A DNA stretch of 12,870 nucleotides from Eubacterium sp. (GCA_020859645.1 JAJBVU010000273.1:1867-14736); one strand, 5' to 3'. Counted from the stretch's first letter, positions 4,621-10,548 are shown. Notes: generated by a model not told the origin, from the sequence alone. Translations and numbers: made by a program.

Positions 4621-5647
4621 GGGTAAGGCGTGGAGCGAGGAAGAGGAGGAATATTTAAAAGAGCAGTGGGGGAAGGCGTTAACTTCCGACATTGCGCGGG
4701 AACTGGGACGGAGTGCCGCTTCTGTAAACCAAAAGGCTCATAAAATGAGGTTGGGGCTGCCGAAGAGCAAGAAGATGAAATCGGTGCCGAAGGCACCGCT
4801 CGTTGAAAACCTGCCACGAAATTATTTTTTCAATTGCGACAGCAAAAGTTCTGAGAAAGTGGAGTCTTGCTTTGGGGCTTGCCCCGAAGCAAACGAATGT
4901 AGTTTGACCCGACGAAGGTGGAGTGAGGAAGAGAAGGACTATTTGAAAGACAAGTGGGGTAAGAGTTCTATTCCGAACATTGCAAAGAATTTAGGGAGGA
5001 GTGTTTTTGCCGTAAGAGAACAGGCACGGAAAATGGGTTTAGGGGCTCATTTGGACGGCGGAGCTAACATAACGTATAACCAATTCCGCAAGACAGCAGG
5101 CTTCACAAGCTACAACTATGCAAAGAACAGGCTTATAGCCAACGGATTTCCGGTTCACAAGCAAAAATGCAATAACTGCAGCTTTTTGATGGTGAACATC
5201 GAAGAGTTTTGGCGGTGGGCAGAGAAGCATAAGGAAATGATAGACTTTTCGAGGATAGAAAAGAATGCTTTCGGGAAAGAGCCGGAGTGGGTGGATGTCG
5301 CGCGAAAGGCTTCATTCTATGATTTAACGAAGAACATAAAAAGCAAGTGGTCAAAGGGCGATGATTTTAAGCTTGAAACGATGCTTAAGAAAGGCTGTTA
5401 TACATATAAGGAGCTGAGCCGGGAGCTTAACAGAAGTGAAGCGGCGATTAAGCGGCGGATATGGGATTTGGCTTTGGATGATTATCCGCCTGTGAGGACT
5501 GAGAAAAGGTGGTGGACGGATGAGGAGGTGGAGAAGCTTCTTGAAATGAAGGCGGCGGGGTTTGGCTGGGAGCAGATAGGGGACAGGCTCGGACGGACGG
5601 GAATGTCCTGCCGGGGGAAATGGGAATGGCTTAAAAAATTAAAATAG
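4613..5647 (+). CDS. Multi-domain Myb/SANT-like DNA-binding protein
   Basis: A 344-residue product taken from the ATG at 4613, which has AAAGG 10 bases upstream; ATGs at 4574 and 4595 lie deeper in the preceding gene. Four Myb/SANT-like helical repeats are visible at about residues 7-47, 103-144, 246-288 and 299-342. Each starts with a W-S/T-x-E/D-E-type helix and ends with a recognition helix such as LGRSAASVNQKAHKMRLG. Repeats 1 and 2 are close duplicates. A separate helix-turn-helix-like segment with a CNNC pair lies at 152-205. Residues about 57-101 are encoded by a dispersed repeat also found at 9136-9224. It is probably a transcription regulator of the element; DNA binding is confident, targets unknown. 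Confidence 0.8.
   Translation: MGRGKAWSEEEEEYLKEQWGKALTSDIARELGRSAASVNQKAHKMRLGLPKSKKMKSVPKAPLVENLPRNYFFNCDSKSSEKVESCFGACPEANECSLTRRRWSEEEKDYLKDKWGKSSIPNIAKNLGRSVFAVREQARKMGLGAHLDGGANITYNQFRKTAGFTSYNYAKNRLIANGFPVHKQKCNNCSFLMVNIEEFWRWAEKHKEMIDFSRIEKNAFGKEPEWVDVARKASFYDLTKNIKSKWSKGDDFKLETMLKKGCYTYKELSRELNRSEAAIKRRIWDLALDDYPPVRTEKRWWTDEEVEKLLEMKAAGFGWEQIGDRLGRTGMSCRGKWEWLKKLK
4782..4916 (+). repeat. Dispersed hairpin repeat inside a coding region, family B copy 1
   Basis: From 4843 to 4916 the sequence aligns with 9148-9224 at roughly 80% by eye, including the stretches CAGTCTTGCTTTGGGG (GAGTC here) and TTTGACCCGACGA. The central hairpin is GCTTTGGGGC-TT-GCCCCGAAGC here. An additional hairpin CGGTGCC-GAA-GGCACCG lies at 4782-4798, like the GAA-loop hairpin of the other copy. 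The whole stretch stays open and forms the linker between Myb-like repeats 1 and 2. Confidence 0.78.
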
Positions 5648-5660
5648 GAGGAATGGCATT

Positions 5661-6116
5661 ATGGTAAAAAATAAAAAGGAAAGCAAATTTAATGCATTAA
5701 AAAAGGCGGAAATCGAAAAGCTTATAAGTGTTTTAGATGTAAATTCCGTTTTTAACGGCGACAGACTTATATATCTTATGGCGAAAACAGGCATAAGGTT
5801 TTCGGAGGCGTTAGGAGTGACACCGCAGGATTTTGATTTTGAGGAGCATACGCTTTCAATAAACAAGGTATGGGATCGCAGAAGGAAGGAATTTAAGGGT
5901 GTAAAGACAAAGGCGGAAAACAGGACGGTGAAGCTTGACAGTGAAGCTTCAGGAAAGTTTGAGGAAATTATAAAAGGTATGGCGCAGGATGAGCGTGTAT
6001 TTTCCGATGACATCGATTATAACGCTTCAGCTGAGGAAAGCTGCAGAGCGGCGGGCGTGCCGGTTGTTTCGGTGTTTGGGATAAGACATTCGTATTTGCT
6101 GGCGAATGGTGTGTGA
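5661..6116 (+). CDS. Truncated tyrosine recombinase catalytic domain, probably inactive
   Basis: A 151-residue product with AGGAGG 9 bases before its ATG. It matches only the catalytic domain of a phage-type integrase: TGIRFSEALGV (R46 as the first catalytic arginine), the beta hairpin with VKTKAENRTV (K82 or K84), and FGIRHSYLLANGV, which corresponds to the HxLRHTHASLLLANGV segment. There the first histidine is Phe139 and about three residues are missing. The chain then stops, without the second histidine region and the tyrosine nucleophile. The N-terminal DNA-binding domains are absent too. It is either a decaying remnant or a DNA-binding or regulatory derivative. The intact frame and good ribosome binding site argue that it is still translated. 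Confidence 0.8.
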   Translation: MVKNKKESKFNALKKAEIEKLISVLDVNSVFNGDRLIYLMAKTGIRFSEALGVTPQDFDFEEHTLSINKVWDRRRKEFKGVKTKAENRTVKLDSEASGKFEEIIKGMAQDERVFSDDIDYNASAEESCRAAGVPVVSVFGIRHSYLLANGV

Positions 6117-6125
6117 AATTAGGCT

Positions 6126-6848
6126 ATGAAAGATGAATTTATGGAAGTTTTCAGAAGTCTTTGTAATGGAAAGAATGCTTACTCTGTGTGGAGCGATATG
6201 ATTGTGGCTATTGCCTGCACGATAAGCAACACTGTGGACAAAACCGAAAAGGTTTGGAAAAAACGTGAAAAAGAATTTGCAGCCAGAGCTGAAAGTATAG
6301 GCGGAGCTGAAAAGTTAATTAAGCTGTATAACGCTGTTGTAAATGCACTGGAAATAAATCAAGAACAAGATTTTTTAGGCAGTATGTTTATGGCTTTGGG
6401 CTTGGGCTCAAGCTGGTCGGGGCAGTTTTTCACACCGTATCACATAGCAAGAGCTATGGCAGAGCTGACAGGAGATGAAGAAAAGGCAATAAAAGAAAAA
6501 GGCTACATTTCTGTTGTTGACCCTTCCTGCGGTGCAGGGGTAACATTGATAGCAAAGTCAAACGCAATAAGGGCGAAGCGACCGGACTATCAAGATCACG
6601 TATTGTTTGCGGGACAGGACATTGACAGAATGGCGGGACTTATGTGTTACATACAGATGTCACTTTTAGGGCTTGCCGGGTATGTCTGTATAGCCGACAC
6701 TTTGGCAAACCCACTAACGGGACATCCGCTTTTTCCAAATGAAAAAGAAGGTCAGGAGCTGTGGTATACGCCTATGTTTTTTTCTAAGGTTTGGCACTTG
6801 CGGCGAGTATGGCACGGAATGGATTTAATGAGAAAGAAGAGAGCGTAG
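6126..6848 (+). CDS. N6-adenine DNA methyltransferase-like protein (HsdM-type, orphan)
   Basis: A 240-residue product. An N-terminal helical region is followed by GQFFTPYHIARAMAEL (99-114), the HsdM-like segment before the catalytic core, and VVDPSCGAGVTLIA (130-143), the SAM-binding motif I (DPxxGxG). QDID at 164-167 fits the acidic motif II. The expected catalytic NPPF/Y is not seen; the corresponding region reads IADTLANPLTG. The C-terminal part (ELWYTPMFFSKVWHLRRVW) recalls a subfamily of phage/ICE methylase-like proteins with the same ending. No restriction gene or specificity subunit is in view, so any activity would be anti-restriction or regulatory. The ribosome binding site is weak. 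It is coupled to the recombinase gene by a TAG/GTG overlap of one base. Confidence 0.8.
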   Translation: MKDEFMEVFRSLCNGKNAYSVWSDMIVAIACTISNTVDKTEKVWKKREKEFAARAESIGGAEKLIKLYNAVVNALEINQEQDFLGSMFMALGLGSSWSGQFFTPYHIARAMAELTGDEEKAIKEKGYISVVDPSCGAGVTLIAKSNAIRAKRPDYQDHVLFAGQDIDRMAGLMCYIQMSLLGLAGYVCIADTLANPLTGHPLFPNEKEGQELWYTPMFFSKVWHLRRVWHGMDLMRKKRA

Positions 6849-7888
6849 TGGACAAAGAAGAACTTATAAACGAAATTTTAAAATCAGCAAGCGAGCTTTT
6901 CGGCGTTGAGTTTGAAAAAAACGGCAAATACAAAATAAGAGAATTGTCAAATAAAATTCACGTATTGCTTCAAGACTATTCGATTATAAAAACAGGAACG
7001 CAAATTATAGTTAGTAATCAGGACTGGAAATTTTATGCAACTAAATTTTTGGCTTGCAAAAAAATTGACGGGTTATCTCCCAGTACTCTCAGAAACTATA
7101 AATCAACGCTTAGGATGTTTTTTGAGCTTATCGGAAACAAGCCTTTGGAAGAGATAACGGCGGACGATATAAGGTTTTTTCTTGCCGACAGGATGTCAAA
7201 AGGCTCAGGAAAAACGAATGCCGATAATTACAGGCGGTTTCTTTCATCATTTTTTTCTTGGTGTGTTGATGAAGAGCTGATTGACAGAAACCCTATACGC
7301 AAAATAAAGCCCCTTAAGAAGCGCAAAAGCGAAAGACAGCCCTTTTCGGAAATTGAAATTGAGCAAATGCGCAACTACTTAAGAGGTAGACAAGGAGAGG
7401 CAAGGAACAGGGCGTTAATAGAATTATTACTGTCTACCGGCTGCCGAATATCTGAAGCACTGAACATAAAAACAGAGGAGCTGAATTTGATGACGGGTCA
7501 GGTGAAGGTATTAGGCAAGGGCGACAAGGAACGGATCGTATTTTTAAACGAAAAATCCAAATATTATGTTGAAAAATATTTGGAGGATAAAAGCCGAAAC
7601 CCGAAATGCCCATATCTTTTCCAAAGTCTGCAAACAGCTAAGGGTAAAAAGAAAAATTTGCAGATTACAGGGGCAGAAGTCGCTGTGAGAAAAATGGGCA
7701 GAGATTTAGGTATAAGTGTATTTCCGCATAGATTTAGGCATACAGCTGCAACGTGGGCACTTCAAAGAGGTATGCCCATAGAGCAAGTGCAAAAAATGCT
7801 GGGACACGAAAAAATCGACACCACCTTAATTTATGCTAAATCAAATATTGATGATTTAGCAACTAATCATAAAAAATTTATGCAATAA
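6848..7888 (+). CDS. Tyrosine recombinase, XerC/XerD-like
   Basis: A 346-residue product from the GTG at 6848, which overlaps the methylase stop by one base and follows an AAGAAGAGAG purine run; an ATG 57 bases upstream lies inside the methylase gene and is rejected. It has an extra N-terminal region (1-55), a SAM-like core-binding domain (about 57-150, ending RNPIRKIKP) and a complete catalytic domain: R200 in STGCRISEAL, K224 in LGKGDKER, H294 and R297 in PHRFRH, H320 in LGHE, and Y329 as nucleophile. All six active-site positions are present, so it should be active. Located between a methylase and the replication gene, it may resolve multimers or act on sites in the element. Confidence 0.9.
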   Translation: MDKEELINEILKSASELFGVEFEKNGKYKIRELSNKIHVLLQDYSIIKTGTQIIVSNQDWKFYATKFLACKKIDGLSPSTLRNYKSTLRMFFELIGNKPLEEITADDIRFFLADRMSKGSGKTNADNYRRFLSSFFSWCVDEELIDRNPIRKIKPLKKRKSERQPFSEIEIEQMRNYLRGRQGEARNRALIELLLSTGCRISEALNIKTEELNLMTGQVKVLGKGDKERIVFLNEKSKYYVEKYLEDKSRNPKCPYLFQSLQTAKGKKKNLQITGAEVAVRKMGRDLGISVFPHRFRHTAATWALQRGMPIEQVQKMLGHEKIDTTLIYAKSNIDDLATNHKKFMQ

Positions 7889-7902
7889 AAAGTATGCGGT
7901 TT

Positions 7903-8131
7903 AAGGACGTGGAGCAGGCGTTTTAGTCGGAAACGATTAGGGTTTCTGTTTTGTGTTCTTGAAAATAGAGGCGTGACATAGATGTTTTATCCTGAAAGGG
8001 GTAGGGTTTCTATCTTGTGTCTTACAACGGCGTGAAGCAGACGTTTTGAATAATCAGGGTATCTGCTTTGTGCTGTCAGACGGACGTGGGGACGCCCGGC
8101 TTTAAGACCGGGGTATTCGGCTTTGTGTCCG
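7903..8131 (+). ncRNA. Array of four tandem structured hairpins, putative noncoding RNA
   Basis: Four successive hairpins occupy 7903-7960, 7968-8023, 8027-8076 and 8081-8131. Each of the first three has an outer stem, then GTG facing TGT, a 7-bp arm, a one-base mismatch, an inner stem starting GTTTT facing GGGT, and a small loop (GAAA, GAAA, ATAA). Arm sequences differ between units but stay paired (AAGCAGA with TCTGCTT in unit 3; ACATAGA with TCTATCT in unit 2). The fourth unit keeps the outer stem CGGAC/GTCCG and GTG/TGT but has a divergent inner part with CCCGG/CCGGG. Many pairs are G.T, which pair only as G.U in plus-strand RNA. The array ends 12 bases before the ribosome binding site of the replication gene. 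The RNA class is not recognised. Confidence 0.72.
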
Positions 8132-8155
8132 CAAGTGAGGATTGGAGGCGGAAAA

Positions 8156-9031
8156 ATGGCGAGGCCCATAAAAGAGGGGTTAGACTATTTTCCGCTTAAC
8201 ACTGTTTTTTCCACCGAATTTAAGCTTTTAAGGGCTGAGTTCGGAGCCAAGGGCATCACAGTATTAATAGTTATAATGATGTTGATACATCGGGAGCACG
8301 GCTATTATTGTGAGTGGCGTGAGGACATATGTTTGACAGTTGCCGAGGACTGCGGTTTCGGTGTTAATTCTTCATTTGTGTCTGAAATAGCGGGGGCGTG
8401 TTTGCGCCGAGAGGTATTTAACGAAGAGATGTATAAGAAATACAATATTTTGACTTCAGCTAAGATACAGAAGGTGTATTTGGCGGCGAAGCGAAATGAC
8501 TTTTCAAAAATCTCGGAGAGGTACCTCTTGTTAAGTGCGCCCAAAAACAGGGTTAATGCGGAAAAAACAGGGGTTATTGCAACAAAAACGGGGGTTAATG
8601 CAACAAAAACGCTACAAAACAAAATAAACAGAAATATAAGTAATAATATTAATAATAAAGATATATATAATAAACTAATTAACAAACCAACTAACATAAG
8701 GGAGGAGGTTTGTTCGGCAGTTGAATATAACACACTTAAAAAAAGGGTCGGGACTTCATCGGGCAGGGAGGTTATAGACAACATAATAGACATAATAGTC
8801 GAGGTTTTGACGGGCGAAAGGACGTATTATCAGATAAACAAAGAAAGGGTCGGAGCAGGGGCGGTTAAGGCAAGATTTCAAAAGCTGAGGCTTGAGCATA
8901 TAGAGTACACGGTTAGGGCGATTGAAAACTGCGAGGGGGAAATTAAGAATATGCGGGGATATGTTATAAGCGTGTTGTATAACTCATACAGCAATATTTC
9001 ACTGAATGATTTATACGGCAGCAATAGATAG
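8156..9031 (+). CDS. Replication-initiator-like protein, Lin1244/Lin1753 N-terminal domain
   Basis: A 291-residue product from the ATG at 8156 with GGAGG 7 bases upstream; an in-frame ATG at 8123 lies within the fourth hairpin. Residues 1-125 match the Lin1244/Lin1753-type N-terminal domain (ARPIKEGLDYFPLN, AEFGAKGITVLIVIM, HGYYCEW, LTSAKIQKVYLAAKR). Residues about 183-289 (VIDNIIDIIVEVLTG, VKARFQKLRLEHIEYTVRAI, NMRGYVISVLYNSY) resemble the C-terminal DUF6017-type domain of plasmid and ICE replication initiators. Between them three 7-residue repeats (TGVNATK-like) are followed by an Asn/Lys/Ile-rich linker. That is the layout of initiators that carry their origin inside the gene. Initiation of element replication is the likely role. 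Confidence 0.82.
   Translation: MARPIKEGLDYFPLNTVFSTEFKLLRAEFGAKGITVLIVIMMLIHREHGYYCEWREDICLTVAEDCGFGVNSSFVSEIAGACLRREVFNEEMYKKYNILTSAKIQKVYLAAKRNDFSKISERYLLLSAPKNRVNAEKTGVIATKTGVNATKTLQNKINRNISNNINNKDIYNKLINKPTNIREEVCSAVEYNTLKKRVGTSSGREVIDNIIDIIVEVLTGERTYYQINKERVGAGAVKARFQKLRLEHIEYTVRAIENCEGEIKNMRGYVISVLYNSYSNISLNDLYGSNR
8543..8613 (+). repeat. Three 21-bp iteron-like direct repeats inside the replication gene
   Basis: The core GGTTAATGC or GGTTATTGC occurs at 8551, 8572 and 8593, exactly 21 bases apart, each preceded by AAAAACAG or AAAAACGG. The second and third copies also share CAACAAAAACG after the core. A partial fourth copy (AAAAACGCTAC) follows. Twenty-one bases is two helical turns, a usual iteron spacing, so one protein face could bind all copies. 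The repeat is also 7 codons, so a protein-level repeat is the alternative. Confidence 0.72.
8614..8700 (+). other. AT-rich stretch next to iterons, candidate origin melting region
   Basis: Directly after the iteron-like repeats about 80 bases are almost entirely A and T, with runs such as TAATAATATTAATAATAAAG and ATATATATAATAAAC. This is coding sequence (Asn, Ile and Lys codons) but is far more AT-rich than the rest of the gene. Iterons beside an AT-rich stretch is the classic layout of a theta-type replication origin. Origin function is inferred. Confidence 0.55.
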
Positions 9032-9038
9032 TTTATAA

Positions 9039-9088
9039 GGACGGCGAAGCCGTCCGTCCATCGTCAAAAGTTGATAGACTTTTGACGA
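9039..9088 (+). terminator. Two strong hairpins after the replication gene
   Basis: GGACGGC-GAA-GCCGTCC (9039-9055) and an 11-bp perfect stem TCGTCAAAAGT facing ACTTTTGACGA (9061-9071 and 9078-9088) follow the stop codon at 9031. No T-run follows either hairpin, so they are poor intrinsic terminators; they may be RNA-stabilising structures or part of the dispersed repeat that begins nearby. The rest of the 9032-9295 gap holds that repeat, the integrase promoter and its ribosome binding site. Confidence 0.45.
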
Positions 9089-9135
9089 AAGAGGAGGGGC
9101 AATTGGAATCGGGAAGAAGCCCGACGGCGAAGCCG

Positions 9136-9224
9136 GTTTTGCCGAAGGCAAAACTTCTGAGGAGTGCAGTCTTGCTTTGGGGTTTTACCCCAAACCAAAC
9201 GAACGAAATTTGACCCGACGAGGG
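9136..9224 (+). repeat. Dispersed hairpin repeat, family B copy 2
   Basis: This intergenic copy contains GTTTTGCC-GAA-GGCAAAAC (9136-9154) and TTTGGGGT-TTT-ACCCCAAA, then TTTGACCCGACGA, and aligns with the coding copy at 4843-4916. The central hairpin differs between the copies but is paired in both. It ends directly at the -35 of the integrase promoter. Confidence 0.78.
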
Positions 9225-9254
9225 TTGACACTTTTACAAATAGGGTGGTATTAT
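9225..9254 (+). promoter_or_regulatory. Sigma-A-type promoter of the integrase gene
   Basis: A perfect TTGACA at 9225-9230 and TATTAT at 9249-9254 are separated by 18 bases. The promoter lies 42 bases before the integrase ATG, leaving a leader of about 30-35 bases with GGGAGGA as ribosome binding site. Confidence 0.72.
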
Positions 9255-9263
9255 AAAAGTGTC
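9227..9263. promoter_or_regulatory. Inverted-repeat operator overlapping the integrase promoter
   Basis: GACACTTTTA (9227-9236) and TAAAAGTGTC (9254-9263) are perfect inverted 10-mers whose centres lie 27 bases apart. One arm covers the -35 and the other begins at the last base of the -10. A repressor bound there would block the integrase promoter. The two HTH-type proteins at 658 and 4613 and the Spo0A-like protein are candidates, without direct evidence. Confidence 0.6.
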
Positions 9264-9295
9264 TTTCCTCAGACCGCTTTAGGGAGGACAAAGAT

Positions 9296-10375
9296 ATGGA
9301 GAAAAAAAGGAAAAAAAGGACGCTCAGGAACCCCAACGGATTCGGCGGAGTAGTATTTTTAGGCAAGAACCGGCGCAGACCGTACGGGGCAAGGATAACG
9401 ACGGGGTATAACTATGAAACGGGAAGCGGAAAATACAGGTATTTAGGGTATTATGAGACGAGAATGGAGGCTGTGAAGGCTTTAGTCGATTATAACCTGA
9501 GACCCTATAACTTAGAGGGCAGAAACAAGACCTTTGAGGAGGTTTATGCTTTGGCAAGCGTGAAGGCGTTTAAGAACGCAAGCCCTCAGAAGGTGGCATC
9601 GTATACCGCTGCATTTAAAGCCTGTTCGGCTCTTCACGGTATGAAGATAAGCCGGATAAAAACGGCGGAGCTGCAAGACGTTATAGACAATGCCGAAGCG
9701 AGGTCTAAGTCGAGCCTTAACAATATCAAAATTATTTTTCACGTAGTGTTCAAGTACGCTGTTCAGAACGATTACATCGAAAAGGACTATTCACAGTATG
9801 TGGATATTGACGATGTGAGTGCAAGCAGGACAAAAAGCATTTTTACGGACAATGAAATAGGGGTGCTTTGGGAAAACAAGGACAGTCTGTATTGTCGGCT
9901 GACACTGATTTTGATATATACGGGGTTTAGAATAAGCGAACTTCTGAGCGTGAAGCTTGAGAATGTGAACCTGGGAGAGGGGTATATACAGCACGGGCTT
10001 AAGACGAAGAACGGCAAAAACAGGGTTGTCCCCATACATCACAGGATAATGCCCTTTGTGGAAAGGTTTTATAATGCTTCCGTAATGTCGGGGGAAGGGG
10101 ATGTAAGCAGCAGGTATCTTATAACCGACGGCGGAAAGCCTCTTAAGTACAGCGTGGTTAAAAAGAATTTTGAGAGTATGCTTAAGGAATTGGGGATTGG
10201 GGAGCATACAATGCACGAGTGCAGGCATACGACGGCGAGCCTGCTTGCCAGGTATAACGGCAAGGATGTGTATATCAAGAAGATATTGGGGCATTCGGCA
10301 CAAGACTTGACGAAGGATGTTTATACGCACGCCGAGCTTGCGGATTTGAAAAATACTATTGAGCTTATACCGTAA
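9296..10375 (+). CDS. int: Site-specific tyrosine integrase of the element
   Basis: A 359-residue product starting with a very basic tail (MEKKRKKRTLRNPNG) and an N-terminal arm-binding-type domain (about 14-55, YGARITTGYNYETG, YRYLGYYETRMEAVKAL). A SAM-like core-binding domain (about 78-165) and a catalytic domain follow. Active-site residues are R212 (YTGFRISELL), a lysine in the TKNGKNR hairpin (238 or 241), H307 and R310 (HECRH), H333 (LGHS) and Y343 (VYTHAEL). Length and build match full-length phage and Tn916-like integrases. It has its own promoter with an operator-like inverted repeat, and it is the last gene before chromosome-like sequence, so it probably integrates and excises the element. 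Confidence 0.92.
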   Translation: MEKKRKKRTLRNPNGFGGVVFLGKNRRRPYGARITTGYNYETGSGKYRYLGYYETRMEAVKALVDYNLRPYNLEGRNKTFEEVYALASVKAFKNASPQKVASYTAAFKACSALHGMKISRIKTAELQDVIDNAEARSKSSLNNIKIIFHVVFKYAVQNDYIEKDYSQYVDIDDVSASRTKSIFTDNEIGVLWENKDSLYCRLTLILIYTGFRISELLSVKLENVNLGEGYIQHGLKTKNGKNRVVPIHHRIMPFVERFYNASVMSGEGDVSSRYLITDGGKPLKYSVVKKNFESMLKELGIGEHTMHECRHTTASLLARYNGKDVYIKKILGHSAQDLTKDVYTHAELADLKNTIELIP

Positions 10376-10394
10376 ACCGCTTGTTGAAGCGGTT
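10375..10394 (+). terminator. Hairpin directly after the integrase gene
   Basis: AACCGCTT-GTTG-AAGCGGTT is an 8-bp perfect stem beginning at the last base of the integrase stop codon, followed by GATTTTAG, a short T-run. It is a plausible but not strong terminator. Confidence 0.6.
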
Positions 10395-10411
10395 GATTTT
10401 AGAAAAGATTT

Positions 10412-10432
10412 GTATATTATACGTATATTATA
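10412..10432. repeat. Paired 10-bp direct repeats, candidate integrase arm sites
   Basis: GTATATTATA occurs at 10412-10421 and 10423-10432, with an 11-base period (about one helical turn). Lying 37 bases beyond the integrase stop, in AT-rich DNA, it has the geometry of paired arm-type sites bound by the N-terminal domain of Tn916/lambda-type integrases. The AT-richness means a chance repeat cannot be excluded. Confidence 0.4.
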
Positions 10433-10473
10433 GACTTGAATTTAAACTTATTTAGGCTTTTCAAAATCAACTT

Positions 10474-10502
10474 AAAAATGTGGAAAAACTCACATTTTTT
10501 TG
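10474..10502. terminator. Intrinsic terminator between element and chromosome
   Basis: AAAAATGTG (10474-10482) pairs with CACATTTTT (10491-10499) across an 8-base loop and runs into further Ts. The A-run before and T-run after the stem make it usable in both directions. The 10376-10682 stretch otherwise holds the direct repeats at 10412-10432 and the promoter at 10560-10588; no gene is visible in it. Confidence 0.7.
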
Positions 10503-10548
10503 TTAGATTGAGGAAATAATTTCTTAGTAAAATTTAATGACTGTTTAA

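Larger units (their letters stand above)
1..10500. mobile_element. Right part of an integrated phage-like or conjugative-type element
   Basis: The stretch holds the gene set of an accessory element: closely packed small Cys-rich proteins, an HTH protein, a Spo0A-C protein, an orphan methyltransferase, a replication-initiator-like protein, and three tyrosine recombinase genes or fragments, the last a complete integrase at the far right. Only one gene is on the minus strand. Beyond the integrase come two hairpin terminators and then a chromosomal operon, so the right end probably lies between about 10376 and 10550. The left end is outside the window. No structural phage gene, relaxase or conjugation gene is in view, so prophage versus ICE/IME cannot be decided. 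The exact attachment site is not identified. Confidence 0.72.

Noticed and set aside
6791..6847. Upstream ATG start for the Xer-like recombinase
   Set aside because: It lies inside the methylase gene with no ribosome binding site; the GTG at 6848 overlaps the methylase stop and starts the domain cleanly.
7903..8131. CRISPR array or integron attC array
   Set aside because: The units lack identical repeats separated by unrelated spacers, so it is not CRISPR. The attC core (GTTRRRY with its partner) is missing, and the wobble pairs would be mismatches in single-stranded DNA, so an attC-like site is unlikely.
8123..8155. Upstream ATG start for the replication protein
   Set aside because: It falls in the fourth hairpin, lacks a ribosome binding site, and adds residues before the conserved MARPIKEGLDYFPL start.
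8305..8793. A 162-residue minus-strand open frame opposite the replication gene
   Set aside because: It is a shadow of the plus-strand gene: its hydrophobic composition comes from the antisense of AT-rich Asn/Lys codons, and it has no ribosome binding site.
7903..9031. Type III toxin-antitoxin (RNA repeats followed by a ToxN-like toxin)
   Set aside because: The tandem RNA repeats before a gene resemble that layout, but the downstream product is a two-domain replication-type protein, not a ToxN/CptN/TenpN-sized endoribonuclease, and the repeats are hairpins of variable arm sequence.
9264..9290. Possible third, degenerate copy of the family A repeat (TCAGACCGCTTT, GGGAGGA)
   Set aside because: Only about a dozen bases match and neither hairpin is preserved; the GGGAGGA is explained as the integrase ribosome binding site.
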